Positions 1-8,578 of a DNA stretch of 44,706 nt are shown piece after piece; positions within the stretch are counted from its first letter, which is position 1, and each line of letters begins with the position of its first letter. Both the position numbers and the translations under genes were made by a program. This stretch comes from Chlamydiota bacterium. Its GTDB lineage: Bacteria > Chlamydiota > Chlamydiia > Chlamydiales > JAAZZY01. The stretch lies in NCBI GenBank assembly GCA_022601335.1, contig JAJACV010000038.1, positions 1 to 44,706 of the forward strand, given 5' to 3'. A model generated the notes under the pieces. It was not told the DNA's origin. It made no database searches and saw only the letters and a list, made by a program, of their open reading frames with translations.

Positions 1-2
1 CT

Positions 3-842
3 CTATAGAGGAGCATTCTTTAAATAATATTCAAATAGATCACTGTTTTCTGGATTTAATTTCTTAAGCTGAGCGATTAATTTTTCAACATGCTCTTTCC
101 TGTAGCGTCTTTTGTATAAGGGATGCTTGAAGCGGTAGGGGTGAACGCGGTCTAAATCAATTAAAATGGGCTTACTATTAATAATCATAATATTTCTGAG
201 TGTTAAGTCACCATTTATAATAGAATGATCATCTAAGGTCGTTAGAATTTTCCTGATTTCTAGGAGTGTAAAATCCCAGCTGTCTTGGAATCCAGAATCT
301 GTATCAAAATACTCTTCTGCTGTTAACCCATCGAGATATTCATAGAGTATATAACCTGATTTCCAAAAACGCCCCCATTTGGTTTCTATTAACATCTCTT
401 GTCTTGCTGTGGGGATGCCTATCTGAGATAATAAAAAGGCATGATGCCACGCACGATAAGCCTTGGATCCACGGTAGCTTACTTTTCTAATCCACCTTAG
501 ACGAGAAGGTTGCGCGTATTTTTTTGCGACATATTCCTTCCCATTTATTTCCACTAACGCAACTTTTGTTGATTGAGCGCGCTCTTTAAAGACTTTTTTG
601 GTCTTTTGAAAAATGAGATCAGGGTTTTTATTAAATTGTTGATAGGGAAGCTGTATTGTTCTGTTGGAAACAATTAGGTTTCTTTTAAAGTTTTTTTGGA
701 CGGTATATTCTTTGTGCTGTTTAAAAAGATTGTTTGTATAGAGCCAGTCTTTGGGGGTAAATTCTAAAAAAAGCTCCAAAATAAATACTATCAAAAGAAT
801 CAACAATAAAAAAGAAGAGCGTTGAATTATTTTAGTTTTCAT
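3..842 (-). CDS. Membrane-anchored kinase-fold protein, copy 1 (KdkA/WaaP-like)
   Basis: 279 aa, complete. It has a hydrophobic segment at residues ~10–28, then a kinase-like domain. Visible landmarks are VAKKY with the candidate ATP-binding Lys107, a conserved RGSKAYRAW box (~124–132), a catalytic loop with Asp212 and Asn217, and the metal-binding ILIDLDRVH (Asp229/Asp231). IDxDR is typical of LPS Kdo/WaaP-type sugar kinases, which phosphorylate the LPS core; that substrate is only an inference here. The usual HGD of the loop reads NGD (Asn210). This is the last of four tandem paralogues in one operon, and its start overlaps the upstream copy by 11 bp. A basic N-terminus before the hydrophobic segment suggests N-in/C-out, or a cleaved signal. 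Confident of the kinase fold, unsure of the substrate. Confidence 0.7.
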   Translation of the reverse strand: MKTKIIQRSSFLLLILLIVFILELFLEFTPKDWLYTNNLFKQHKEYTVQKNFKRNLIVSNRTIQLPYQQFNKNPDLIFQKTKKVFKERAQSTKVALVEINGKEYVAKKYAQPSRLRWIRKVSYRGSKAYRAWHHAFLLSQIGIPTARQEMLIETKWGRFWKSGYILYEYLDGLTAEEYFDTDSGFQDSWDFTLLEIRKILTTLDDHSIINGDLTLRNIMIINSKPILIDLDRVHPYRFKHPLYKRRYRKEHVEKLIAQLKKLNPENSDLFEYYLKNAPL

Positions 843-1728
843 TGGAAATAGATTGGCCCTTATTTAAAGGAGCATGAGGTGAGTCGGGTAGATTAAAAAT
901 ATTTAAAAATATGAGCTGGGCCTCGCGGCTTACCTCTCCAAACTTTTTAGTTAATCTTGCAAGATGTTGGGTTTTGTATCTTACTTTGTAGTAAGTATGA
1001 TTAAAACTGTATTGGTGTACGCGATCTAAGTCAATGAGGAAGGGAGTCCCGTTTTGGATAACAATATTATTTAATGAGAGATCTCCATGAATAATATAAT
1101 GAGAATTTAATTGGTCTATGAGATTTTTTAATTCGTGAATTGTTTTTTCCCACTCCTCTTTAAAGGGTGAATTTTCATTAAAATAGTCAACAGCTAATAC
1201 ACCATCAATAAAATCACTTAAGCAATAACATTCTGTCCATAAGATGCCTATTTTTTTTTCGATGAGGAGTTGAACTTTTGGAGTGGCTATATTTAGGTCA
1301 TAAAGCGCATTCCCATAATACCAAGACCTAAAAGCCTTTGAGCTTCTAATAGGAACTTGCCAAAGCCAAACTTTAAAAGAAGGAATATTATACTTTTTTG
1401 CAATGTAGCGTCTTCCATTAACCTCTACAAGAGCTACTTTTGTTTTATGGCGTCTGTTTTTAAAGAGATGATCTGTTTTTTCAAATAAAAGGTCTGGTTG
1501 ATCAAAGTACTTTTCCTCAACACATTGAAAGTTCGTATTATCTGCAATAAGAAGTCGTCGAAAGGTTTTTTTATAAGAAAAAGCGCTATTTTTTTTATAG
1601 GATCTTGATGTCATAAACCAGTCATGAGGAACGATTTCAGAAAAAAAAGTATAAAAAACAGCAATAATTGAAACGGAAGATATAATCCAAAAATTACTGG
1701 ATTTAGGGTAAAATTTTTTAAGGCTCAT
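832..1728 (-). CDS. Membrane-anchored kinase-fold protein, copy 2 (KdkA/WaaP-like)
   Basis: 298 aa. It has one N-terminal hydrophobic segment (~13–30), a short PHDWF motif shared in form with its paralogues (PKDW/PNDF), then the kinase-like domain. Lys111/112 lie in YIAKKY. The box RSSKAFRSW is at ~128–136. The catalytic loop IIHGDLSLNNIVI gives Asp216 and Asn221, and LIDLDRVH gives Asp233/Asp235. All residues expected for catalysis in Kdo/WaaP-type or RIO-like kinases are present, making this the most canonical of the four copies. It has a C-terminal tail of ~25 residues rich in Pro, Asn and Ser that the others lack. It starts from ATG 43 bp after the end of copy 3. The substrate is unknown; a lipid A or LPS-core sugar is the family-based guess. 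Confidence 0.72.
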   Translation of the reverse strand: MSLKKFYPKSSNFWIISSVSIIAVFYTFFSEIVPHDWFMTSRSYKKNSAFSYKKTFRRLLIADNTNFQCVEEKYFDQPDLLFEKTDHLFKNRRHKTKVALVEVNGRRYIAKKYNIPSFKVWLWQVPIRSSKAFRSWYYGNALYDLNIATPKVQLLIEKKIGILWTECYCLSDFIDGVLAVDYFNENSPFKEEWEKTIHELKNLIDQLNSHYIIHGDLSLNNIVIQNGTPFLIDLDRVHQYSFNHTYYKVRYKTQHLARLTKKFGEVSREAQLIFLNIFNLPDSPHAPLNKGQSISNEN

Positions 1729-1771
1729 TTAATACTAAACATAGGTTTAATTTTTTAAGACCATCAGGTTA

Positions 1772-2584
1772 TCATAAACTTGAAAAAAGTATCTGAGAAT
1801 TTTTAGAAATATGGCTTAGTTCATCTTGTATTTTTGATAAATGCTTGCGGTTGAATTTTTTGTTAAAAAAATAGTTGTTAAATGCATATGAATGCATGTC
1901 ATCCAAATCTAGAAAAAATATGTTATCGTCAATAACAAATAAATTTCTCAACGCTAAATCTCTGTGAACCCATCTCTGCTTATGTAGTATTTTTAAGTGA
2001 TCCGAAAGTTTTTTCACCGCAGCAAGTTTCTTTTCTAGTCTAATACTATTAGAGCTAAAAAAAGCCTCTAAAGTAGTTCCTTTTTTATACTCAAAAATTA
2101 AATAGGTTGATGTCCAAAAAATGCCAATACGCTTTTCAATAAGAGCCAAAGGCTTTGGCGTTAAAAGCCCCTCTTTTGTAAATAGCTGGGCGTAAAAGAA
2201 AGAGCGAAATGCTTTAGAAGAGCGGAAGGGGCATTTGGTAACATAGTCATACAAATTTTTAGTATTATAGCGCTTTATAAAGTAGACTGATTCTCCAACG
2301 TCTACAATAGAAACAGTCCGTTTTGAATTATTTTTGATCCAGCCTTCTGAATCTTCTAAAAAAGAATCTGGGTCACATATTAAAACTTCTAAATCAGGGG
2401 AAAGGTCACTTTTTGAAATGACTAATAACTGTTTAAAGGTTTTTTTAAAAAAAAGATCAGGATTGTTTTTTAGGGGGGCGTGAGGCATGAAAAAGTCATT
2501 TGGGTAAATGATTCTATAAACGGAAAAACAGACCCCAAATAAAACAGAAAGTAACAAAAATTTGGTGCTTTTTTTTAGCTTCAT
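1772..2584 (-). CDS. Membrane-anchored kinase-fold protein, copy 3 (KdkA/WaaP-like)
   Basis: 270 aa. A lysine-rich N-terminus is followed by a hydrophobic segment at ~9–26, then YPNDFF, which matches YPKDWF of copy 4. The kinase-like domain has Lys104 in FIKRY, the RSSKAFRSF box (~121–129), the loop WVHRDLALRNLF (His197, Asp199, Asn204) and FFLDLDDMH (Asp216/Asp218). HRD rather than HGD makes its catalytic loop look more like a classical protein kinase than copies 1 and 2. The ATG overlaps the stop of copy 4 (ATGA), so translation is probably coupled. The four copies are similar in motif order but well diverged elsewhere, so the duplication is old. Confidence 0.7.
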   Translation of the reverse strand: MKLKKSTKFLLLSVLFGVCFSVYRIIYPNDFFMPHAPLKNNPDLFFKKTFKQLLVISKSDLSPDLEVLICDPDSFLEDSEGWIKNNSKRTVSIVDVGESVYFIKRYNTKNLYDYVTKCPFRSSKAFRSFFYAQLFTKEGLLTPKPLALIEKRIGIFWTSTYLIFEYKKGTTLEAFFSSNSIRLEKKLAAVKKLSDHLKILHKQRWVHRDLALRNLFVIDDNIFFLDLDDMHSYAFNNYFFNKKFNRKHLSKIQDELSHISKNSQILFSSL

Positions 2585-3345
2585 TTTAATTGTGTTAGAT
2601 GCTTTTTAAAGAATTTTTTTCTAAAAAACAGATTATTCAAATGGTATTGATGCAGGTCATCTAAGTCTATGGTGTATGCCTTATTATCGGAGACTAAGAT
2701 ATTTCTCGCTCCATAGTCAGAATGAATGAGTCGATTTTTCTTAAAAATACTTAGTTCATTGTCAATTTGAGTAATTACTGAGGTGGATTGATCCTCTGAG
2801 GAGTGCTCAAGATATCCGTCAAGGGCTTCTGAACTTTTAACATACTCAGTTATGACATAGGAGGTAGTCCAAAAAGGACCTACACGCTCTTCAAAGATGA
2901 GAATTGGCTTAGGTGTTGAAATGCCAAGTTTTAAAAGAAGATGGCCGTAATGCCAACTGCGAAAAGCCTGTGAAGATCTTATTGGAGCCTTTTGTAGCCA
3001 GTTATAAAAATGTTTGATGTTATATCTTTTTAAAACATACGCTTTTCCATTTAAATCAATTTTAACAACGGTTCTGTTTTTATGAACTCTCAACGGACTT
3101 TGTTCATGCGCAAAAATAGAGGTAAAATGAGGAAAGAACTGAGAGAATTCATCATAACTTTCGCGATTAATAATGAAACGGTGTCTTAACGTTTTTTTTT
3201 CAATATATTTAACGTCATTATGATAGGCCTTTTCATCTAAAAACCAGTCTTTTGGGTAAAGGGAAATCCAACTAGCTGTTTTATAAACCAAAACAGTTGT
3301 TAATGCAAAAACTAGAAAAATTTTGAAAATAAAACGATATTTCAT
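2581..3345 (-). CDS. Membrane-anchored kinase-fold protein, copy 4 (KdkA/WaaP-like)
   Basis: 254 aa from the ATG at 3345. The reading frame is open to a TTG at 3381 that would overlap the upstream gene by 14 bp. I prefer the ATG because it places the hydrophobic segment and YPKDWF at the same distance from the N-terminus as in copy 3; neither start has a strong ribosome binding site. Kinase landmarks, numbered from this ATG, are Lys106 in VLKRY, the RSSQAFRSW box, the loop LIHSDYGARNILV (His208, Asp210, Asn215) and TIDLDDLH (Asp227/Asp229). HSD replaces HGD. It is the first kinase of the tandem array, following the small exported protein and the amidase in the same operon. Confidence 0.68.
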   Translation of the reverse strand: MKYRFIFKIFLVFALTTVLVYKTASWISLYPKDWFLDEKAYHNDVKYIEKKTLRHRFIINRESYDEFSQFFPHFTSIFAHEQSPLRVHKNRTVVKIDLNGKAYVLKRYNIKHFYNWLQKAPIRSSQAFRSWHYGHLLLKLGISTPKPILIFEERVGPFWTTSYVITEYVKSSEALDGYLEHSSEDQSTSVITQIDNELSIFKKNRLIHSDYGARNILVSDNKAYTIDLDDLHQYHLNNLFFRKKFFKKHLTQLK

Positions 3346-3367
3346 AAAATTTAGGAGTGAAAAATAA

Positions 3368-3655
3368 TTATTTTTCTTCAACTTCTAAGTCTAACAAAAT
3401 GTGAGATTTAATAAATTCATCTTGTTGCTTTTTTGCAACGGATTCAATGCAAATAGCGGGCTCTTTAGGATCTAGGCTTTCTGTATATAGAAAAAAAAGA
3501 TCTTTCATATCATCGAGTTCGGTGAACGTTAAGTCCTTTTCAAGCGTTTCAGGGATAATTTCAAGTCTTTTATTTTCAATAGAACGGGAAGGCAGTTCGG
3601 TAGAAATCAGGAAGGAATAACTAAACAATAAGATTATATAAATAAATAGTTTCAT
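3368..3655 (-). CDS. Small exported protein of unknown function
   Basis: 95 aa. An N-terminal signal peptide is clear (MKLFIYIILLFSYSFLIS, about 18 residues), leaving a mature protein of ~75 residues that is acidic (many Glu and Asp) and has a single cysteine. I recognise no domain. Its ATG overlaps the stop of the amidase gene (ATGA) and it is followed closely by the kinase array, so it is very likely co-transcribed and may act in the same envelope process. Its real existence is supported by the operon fit and the signal peptide; its function is unknown. Confidence 0.6.
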   Translation of the reverse strand: MKLFIYIILLFSYSFLISTELPSRSIENKRLEIIPETLEKDLTFTELDDMKDLFFLYTESLDPKEPAICIESVAKKQQDEFIKSHILLDLEVEEK

Positions 3656-5076
3656 AGCACTCTACTTAGATGTGGACGCCTATCAACCCAAGGAAAAGCC
3701 CTTTCATAATAGCCACAAAATCTAAATATATCAGAATCTTGATTTTCTGGGCCAATAATTTGCATACCTATTGGCAAATTTTCACAAGTGAAGCCACAAG
3801 GTACAGAAGCCGCGGGTTGGCCTGTCACATTAAATGGATAGAGCAAAAAGGCAAAAAATAAAAATGGATCCTCGCAATACTTTTTCACTTCATTTCTAAA
3901 GTTCTTAATAGGAAAAGAAGGCATTACTGATGTGGGAGTCACTAAAAGGTCATATTTTAACATTAACTCTTGCATCTTCTGTCTAAAGACTTCCCTGTAA
4001 CTGGAGGCTTTTAAAAACTCGTCATGAGAAATTGAGAGTGATTTATTGATTAATGTTGTGATCGATGGGCCGAGTAATGGTTTTGCTAGAACCGGAATTT
4101 CATCAGCTAAAAGTGAAAACCTTGCAATAATATAGTTGGACAGTTTTTCTATTTGGTTTTTAAAATCAGGAGGCATTTTTATCTCTTCGATTTTAAATCC
4201 AAGCTGTTCTAGTTCTTTGAGACGACTTTCTATAATATGGATCGTTTCTTCATTGCGGATTCCAAAGCCTAAGTCAGGGCTCCATCCAAGTGTGAGTTTT
4301 CGAGGATCTTTATCTAGAAGTTTTACAAAGTCAATAGGAGGTTTGCTATTGGGGTCAAGAGCCGTGGGTTGATTCAAAACATTTAACATTATAGCGGCAT
4401 CCTTTACAGTTCGAGCTATAGGGCCTGTTCTGTGTAAAGGTTTAAAGGTTATCTCATGTTTTGAAATAGCTGGCACACAACCAAATGAAGGCATATAGCC
4501 AAATAGGGAGCAAAGGGCACTTGGGAGACGTATGGACCCTGCGGAGTCATTCGCAAGAGCAATCGATGCAAGTCCGGCTGACACACTAGCAGCTGATCCT
4601 CCACTAGATCCTCCTGGAGATCGAGATAAGTTCCATGGATTTACTGTCGGATCTATGAGTCTGTTCTGTGTAATGTAGTCCGAGCCAAATTCAGGGACAT
4701 TTGTTTTTCCGAGAAAAACCGCCCTAGCATTTCTGCAGCGCTCAACAGCCAGAGAGTCGTTATTAGCAACCATTGTTTTACAGACTAAAGAACCGTTTGT
4801 TGTGACTACATCTTGGATATCAAGGAGAAGGTCTTTTATAGAAATTGGGATACCAACTAAAGGCTCTGTTCTAAGTGAATCTAAATTTTCATCTATGTAC
4901 TCTGCTTGACTCAGCGCAAGTTCCTGCAAAATCTCTATATAGGCATTTAGTTGAGGATTAAAATCTTCTATGCGTTTTAAAAATACTTTGGTTACTTCTT
5001 TGCAGGAAATTTCATTCCTCAAAATCATTTCTTGTATCTTATATCCCGCAGTATAAACCAATTCTTCTTCTTGCAT
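3652..5076 (-). CDS. Amidase-signature family enzyme (GatA/FAAH-like)
   Basis: 474 aa. The amidase signature is intact: Lys81 in GIPISIKDLL, the glycine/serine-rich SPGGSSGGSAAS (cis-Ser at 157/158), and the nucleophile Ser181 in DSAGSIRLPS. These form the Ser-cisSer-Lys triad that hydrolyses amide bonds. Length fits GatA-like and fatty-acid-amide-hydrolase-like members. No gatB or gatC lies nearby, and the partners are a small exported protein and four kinases, so a role as the aminoacyl-tRNA amidotransferase subunit is unlikely; a stand-alone amidase acting on a small molecule or lipid amide is more plausible. No signal peptide. The ATG start has a good ribosome binding site (AGGTGAG, ~9 bp upstream). 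It is the first gene of the operon. Confidence 0.85.
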   Translation of the reverse strand: MQEEELVYTAGYKIQEMILRNEISCKEVTKVFLKRIEDFNPQLNAYIEILQELALSQAEYIDENLDSLRTEPLVGIPISIKDLLLDIQDVVTTNGSLVCKTMVANNDSLAVERCRNARAVFLGKTNVPEFGSDYITQNRLIDPTVNPWNLSRSPGGSSGGSAASVSAGLASIALANDSAGSIRLPSALCSLFGYMPSFGCVPAISKHEITFKPLHRTGPIARTVKDAAIMLNVLNQPTALDPNSKPPIDFVKLLDKDPRKLTLGWSPDLGFGIRNEETIHIIESRLKELEQLGFKIEEIKMPPDFKNQIEKLSNYIIARFSLLADEIPVLAKPLLGPSITTLINKSLSISHDEFLKASSYREVFRQKMQELMLKYDLLVTPTSVMPSFPIKNFRNEVKKYCEDPFLFFAFLLYPFNVTGQPAASVPCGFTCENLPIGMQIIGPENQDSDIFRFCGYYERAFPWVDRRPHLSRVL

Positions 5077-5320
5077 TGTTTCAAGCTCACCTAAATAAGA
5101 TTTAATTTAGCTCATAGCGGAATAATTATTTTTCAACACCCTATTTATTTTTGCTTAATTTTTCTTACATAATAACTGTAAGTAATTATTATAAATATTT
5201 GTTTTTAAAAAAGGTTATTTTTTAATTATAAAACTTAGGAAATATTTTTTAATTGGATTAAAAGTGACATTAGTTTAAATTTTTTACTGAAATTCATCTC
5301 CTTTTTAGCAGGGTTCATCT

Positions 5321-6124
5321 ATGAAGTCTTTTTTTTATGGCTACCTCTTTATTTTAACTTTTTTGCTTTCCTCACTTCAGGCTGAAATTTTAGAAATTAA
5401 CAACCTTGCAGAAGCGCTGCCCTATGTCGATGAGGATACCTTAGTTGTCCTTGATATTGATGATACGCTTATGGTGCCGGCTCAAATGCTTGGAGGAGAT
5501 TGTTGGTTTCGATTTAGCTTAAAAGAGTTGCAGGAGTTAGGGCTTTCTTTTGAAGAAGCATTGGCAAAGATTTTACCAGAATATATGTTATTACAACATA
5601 TCACAGAAGTGCTTCCTGCAGAAATGGAAACAGCTTCTGTGGTGCACCAATTTCAGAAAAAAGGCCATAAAGTAATAGGTCTTACAACAAGAAGTACAGA
5701 ACTCGCTTATCGCACGATTGAAGAATTAAAAAGTCTCGACATAGATTTAAGTAAAGTGCCTCTGTTTCATGAAGAGACTTATCTTTCAACAGCTTTTCCA
5801 CTTTGTTATATAGAAGGCATTTTATTTACTCAGTTGAGACATAAAGGACAGGCTTTGAGAGAATTGTGTGATTTTTTAGGCTTTGGTTTGAAAAAAGTTA
5901 TTTTTATAAACGACAAGCTTAAATATTTAGAGCAACTAGAAGATACCTTTTCAGGAACGGATGTAGATTATATAGGCTTTAGGTATGGAGCTTGTGATCA
6001 TGATATAGAGGAGTATGATCCAGCTTTAGCAAATATCCAGAAGAAATACTATAACGCTCTTCTTTCGGATGAAGATGCCTCTGCTATTTTAGCTGCTAAA
6101 CAAAAAGAGGAGAGCATTAAATGA
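5321..6124 (+). CDS. Exported HAD-like protein (DUF2608-type), copy 1
   Basis: 267 aa. It has a signal peptide (~1–21, ending near LQA) followed by a haloacid-dehalogenase-like domain. HAD motif I is intact as VVLDIDDTL (~43–51), with nucleophile Asp and acid/base Asp. VIGLTTRS (~119–126) fits motif II and VIFINDK (~193–199) resembles motif IV. HAD enzymes of this sort are usually phosphatases; DUF2608 members are known mainly from intracellular bacteria such as Legionella and chlamydiae, as I remember. It is the first of three overlapping paralogues, and its stop overlaps the next start (ATGA). The predicted location is the periplasm or beyond. The substrate is unknown. Confidence 0.72.
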   Translation: MKSFFYGYLFILTFLLSSLQAEILEINNLAEALPYVDEDTLVVLDIDDTLMVPAQMLGGDCWFRFSLKELQELGLSFEEALAKILPEYMLLQHITEVLPAEMETASVVHQFQKKGHKVIGLTTRSTELAYRTIEELKSLDIDLSKVPLFHEETYLSTAFPLCYIEGILFTQLRHKGQALRELCDFLGFGLKKVIFINDKLKYLEQLEDTFSGTDVDYIGFRYGACDHDIEEYDPALANIQKKYYNALLSDEDASAILAAKQKEESIK

Positions 6125-6927
6125 AAACCCTATTTACTTGTTCACTTCTTATACTATCTCTAAGCTTTGGGGCTTTTAACCTTTCTTCTGAAATTTTTGA
6201 ATGCCAAACTTTAGATGAGGTTGAAAAATATATTGAGGCCGATACCTGGGTTATAGCTGAAATTGATGATATTTTCTTAACCGGCACAACTGTCGCAAGT
6301 AGAGTTTCTTTTTTTGATATACTTAAAGACGATCTTCTTAAAGAAGGATATGAACCCGAGCAAATTACCAATAAACTTTATTCTTTGTGGTTTCGAGCTC
6401 AACAGTATGCTCAGCTAGAGATTTCTGGATCGGATGTTTCTAGATTTATTGAATTCTTAAATAATGAAAATATTCCTCTTTTTGGTTTAACCTTTAGAGG
6501 TCCTAGACTTGCATATAGAACACTTGACCATCTACATGCAAATCAACTCTACTTTCCTTTGGATCAGAAGTATCATAAAAATCACACTTTTGAAGATAAT
6601 TTGGTACTTTATTTTGAAGGAACGCTGTTTTTGCACCCTCTTTGCAGTAAAGGTGAATATCTATTAAAGCTTTTCTCACATTTACAAGAGACCCCTAAAA
6701 AAATAGTCTGTTTGGATCACCAGCTGATAAATCTTGTTCAGATTCAACATATACTAGAGGATAAAGGGATAGAATTTGTAGGTATTTACCTAAATCGACC
6801 TAAAGAACCTCTTACAAAGTGGGATGAGCAAGTGGGTAAACTACAACTAGAGTACATGGGAAGAATACTGCCTAATGACTTTGCTGAATATATTGTTCAT
6901 CATCAGGGGCTAATTAGTGGAATTTAA
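6121..6927 (+). CDS. Exported HAD-like protein (DUF2608-type), copy 2, degenerate active site
   Basis: 268 aa with a signal peptide (~1–23). It aligns with its neighbours along its length: GLTFRGPRLAYRTL matches GLTTRSTELAYRTI in copy 1, and FEGTLFLHPLCSKGEYLL matches the corresponding C-terminal block. HAD motif I, however, reads VIAEIDDIF where copy 1 has VVLDIDDTL. The nucleophile Asp is replaced by Glu and the Thr by Ile, and the motif IV region reads IVCLDHQ instead of a D(D/K) form. It is therefore probably a poor phosphatase or a non-catalytic paralogue. It is translationally coupled to copy 1 (ATGA) and overlaps copy 3 by 11 bp. Confidence 0.68.
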   Translation: MKTLFTCSLLILSLSFGAFNLSSEIFECQTLDEVEKYIEADTWVIAEIDDIFLTGTTVASRVSFFDILKDDLLKEGYEPEQITNKLYSLWFRAQQYAQLEISGSDVSRFIEFLNNENIPLFGLTFRGPRLAYRTLDHLHANQLYFPLDQKYHKNHTFEDNLVLYFEGTLFLHPLCSKGEYLLKLFSHLQETPKKIVCLDHQLINLVQIQHILEDKGIEFVGIYLNRPKEPLTKWDEQVGKLQLEYMGRILPNDFAEYIVHHQGLISGI

Positions 6928-7636
6928 GGAAGCGCATTCAGTTGCAGAAGTTTTTGATTGTTTAGAAGAAAAAACACTTATTGTACTTGATTTGGATAAT
7001 ACTCTAATTGAATCTTCCACCCACTTTGGCTCTTACCAATGGGCGGCATTTTTGATCAAACAGTGGTTGGCTGAAACAGGAAAAACGCTTAAAGAAGCTT
7101 TAAATCGCTTTGTTCCAGTCTGGGAAAAGACTCAATATCAGATTAAAATGCAGCTTGTTGAAGCGAAGTCTCCTCAATGGATAAACCAGCTAAAGGAAGA
7201 GGGGCATGTAATTGTTGGATTAACCGGACGCTCATCTTATTTAGTAGACCAAACCATTGCTGAGTTAGATAGAAACCAACTTATTTTTTCCGAACCTTCT
7301 TTCAAAGACGCTAACTTTGTCAAAAACTTTGATAAAGCAGCCTATTCAAAAGGAACTCTATTTGTAGGTCCATATGGTCACAAAGGATTTGTGCTCGCGC
7401 AATTCATTGAGGAGCTTAAGGACTCTTTTAATAAAATTATATTTGTAGATGACCAAACAAGATATTTAAAGCAGGTCGAAGAAGCTTTAAAACCCACAAA
7501 GATTGATTTTCTAGGGGTTCATTTTGTAGCTTTACGAGAAAAAGTAGAGTCTTTTGACTATAGCCTTAGCCTCGAAGAAGAAAAACGCTTAAAATCTCAG
7601 TCGGAAAAGGCTCTTAGAGATACCTTTGTTTCTTGA
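6917..7636 (+). CDS. HAD-like protein (DUF2608-type), copy 3, no signal peptide
   Basis: 239 aa from a GTG start inside the end of copy 2. Motif I is canonical (IVLDLDNTLIES, ~22–33), with VGLTGRSS (~104–111) as motif II and IIFVDDQ (~174–180) as motif IV. Unlike copies 1 and 2 it begins directly at the sequence equivalent to the mature N-terminus and has no signal peptide; an in-frame TAA lies 6 bp upstream of the GTG, so no longer form exists. It should stay in the cytoplasm unless exported in another way. The 3' end overlaps the convergent mreC by 40 bp. Confidence 0.7.
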   Translation: MEFKEAHSVAEVFDCLEEKTLIVLDLDNTLIESSTHFGSYQWAAFLIKQWLAETGKTLKEALNRFVPVWEKTQYQIKMQLVEAKSPQWINQLKEEGHVIVGLTGRSSYLVDQTIAELDRNQLIFSEPSFKDANFVKNFDKAAYSKGTLFVGPYGHKGFVLAQFIEELKDSFNKIIFVDDQTRYLKQVEEALKPTKIDFLGVHFVALREKVESFDYSLSLEEEKRLKSQSEKALRDTFVS

Positions 7637-8577
7637 AACCCAAGGGGCAAAATAACTTCTACATATCTTAAGTCGTTGAGGCCTGAAACAAGAGGATGAG
7701 CTTTTAGAGAATAGGCATAAGCTCCCTCAACTAATTTGTCGACTTCTGATACACGAGCTACATGTAATCCTTCAGGAAAGACTCCATCGAGTCCTGTTGT
7801 TATCAACAGATCTCCCTGTTTTAAAATAGGAATTTCTATTTCTAAAGGCGTTAGAGATTTGCCTGTAACAAGGTCTCTTTGAAGTCCATGGTGATCTCCA
7901 AACTCGCAGTTGAATCCTCGGCCAAATAAAATGTGGCTTTTTGAGCGCCAAAGGGGCTCACTTGCTCCGTAAAGCTCCCCTTTTGCCAGGTGCCAATTTT
8001 GAGACTCTCGAAGCAAAGAAGTTTTGAGACGATTCAATTCAAATAACAAGCTTTCCTGACTTTGAGTAAGTGGAGAGGACAGAAGGGACTCTACGTGATT
8101 TAAAAGATCAGGGTACTGATCCTTGCCTCTAAGAGCACGAACAGAAATGCTTAAATTGGAATTAGTAATCAGCTGAACCCGAGACTGTTTATCACCGACA
8201 AAGTCAATAATTCCTACGAGAGCTCCGTCGTATAATACAGGGCTATTAAGAGTGATGATCGTTTTTTCTGAATTGGATGATTTTCCTAAATTTATCCAAA
8301 AAAAATCGCTCCATGTGTTTGGATTACGATACAGAATTTTTGCTAGATGGGCATAGGGAGATGAAAGCTGAAAAGGGTGCTCATTGGCTTCCAAAGAGCG
8401 TGAAGGGTAATTTTTAGGTAATGGAGCTTGTTTTTTGAAAGGAATCATGTGGCCAAAGGGGAGAACTTGGCGCATAAATTGTGTTCTTAATGCATTTTGT
8501 ACTCTTCTTGGCACTGCAAACAAAAGCATGACACCCAGAGCTAGTACTAAATAAATTTGGTAATTATTTTTTCGCAT
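7597..8577 (-). CDS. mreC: Rod shape-determining protein MreC-like
   Basis: 326 aa. A short basic N-terminus and one membrane segment (~8–22) are followed by a region with helical character and a C-terminal β-rich domain. The phrase VGIIDFVGDKQSRVQLITN matches the MreC core, in which the conserved Val/Gly-rich strand is followed by SRVxLxT. MreC links cytoplasmic MreB with peptidoglycan synthases at the inner membrane; in chlamydiae it would serve MreB-dependent division. It follows the aminotransferase gene with a 1-bp gap, as in the CT637–CT638 neighbourhood of Chlamydia. Sequence is divergent, so I rate the family call likely but not certain. Confidence 0.75.
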   Translation of the reverse strand: MRKNNYQIYLVLALGVMLLFAVPRRVQNALRTQFMRQVLPFGHMIPFKKQAPLPKNYPSRSLEANEHPFQLSSPYAHLAKILYRNPNTWSDFFWINLGKSSNSEKTIITLNSPVLYDGALVGIIDFVGDKQSRVQLITNSNLSISVRALRGKDQYPDLLNHVESLLSSPLTQSQESLLFELNRLKTSLLRESQNWHLAKGELYGASEPLWRSKSHILFGRGFNCEFGDHHGLQRDLVTGKSLTPLEIEIPILKQGDLLITTGLDGVFPEGLHVARVSEVDKLVEGAYAYSLKAHPLVSGLNDLRYVEVILPLGFQETKVSLRAFSD

Positions 8578-8578
8578 T

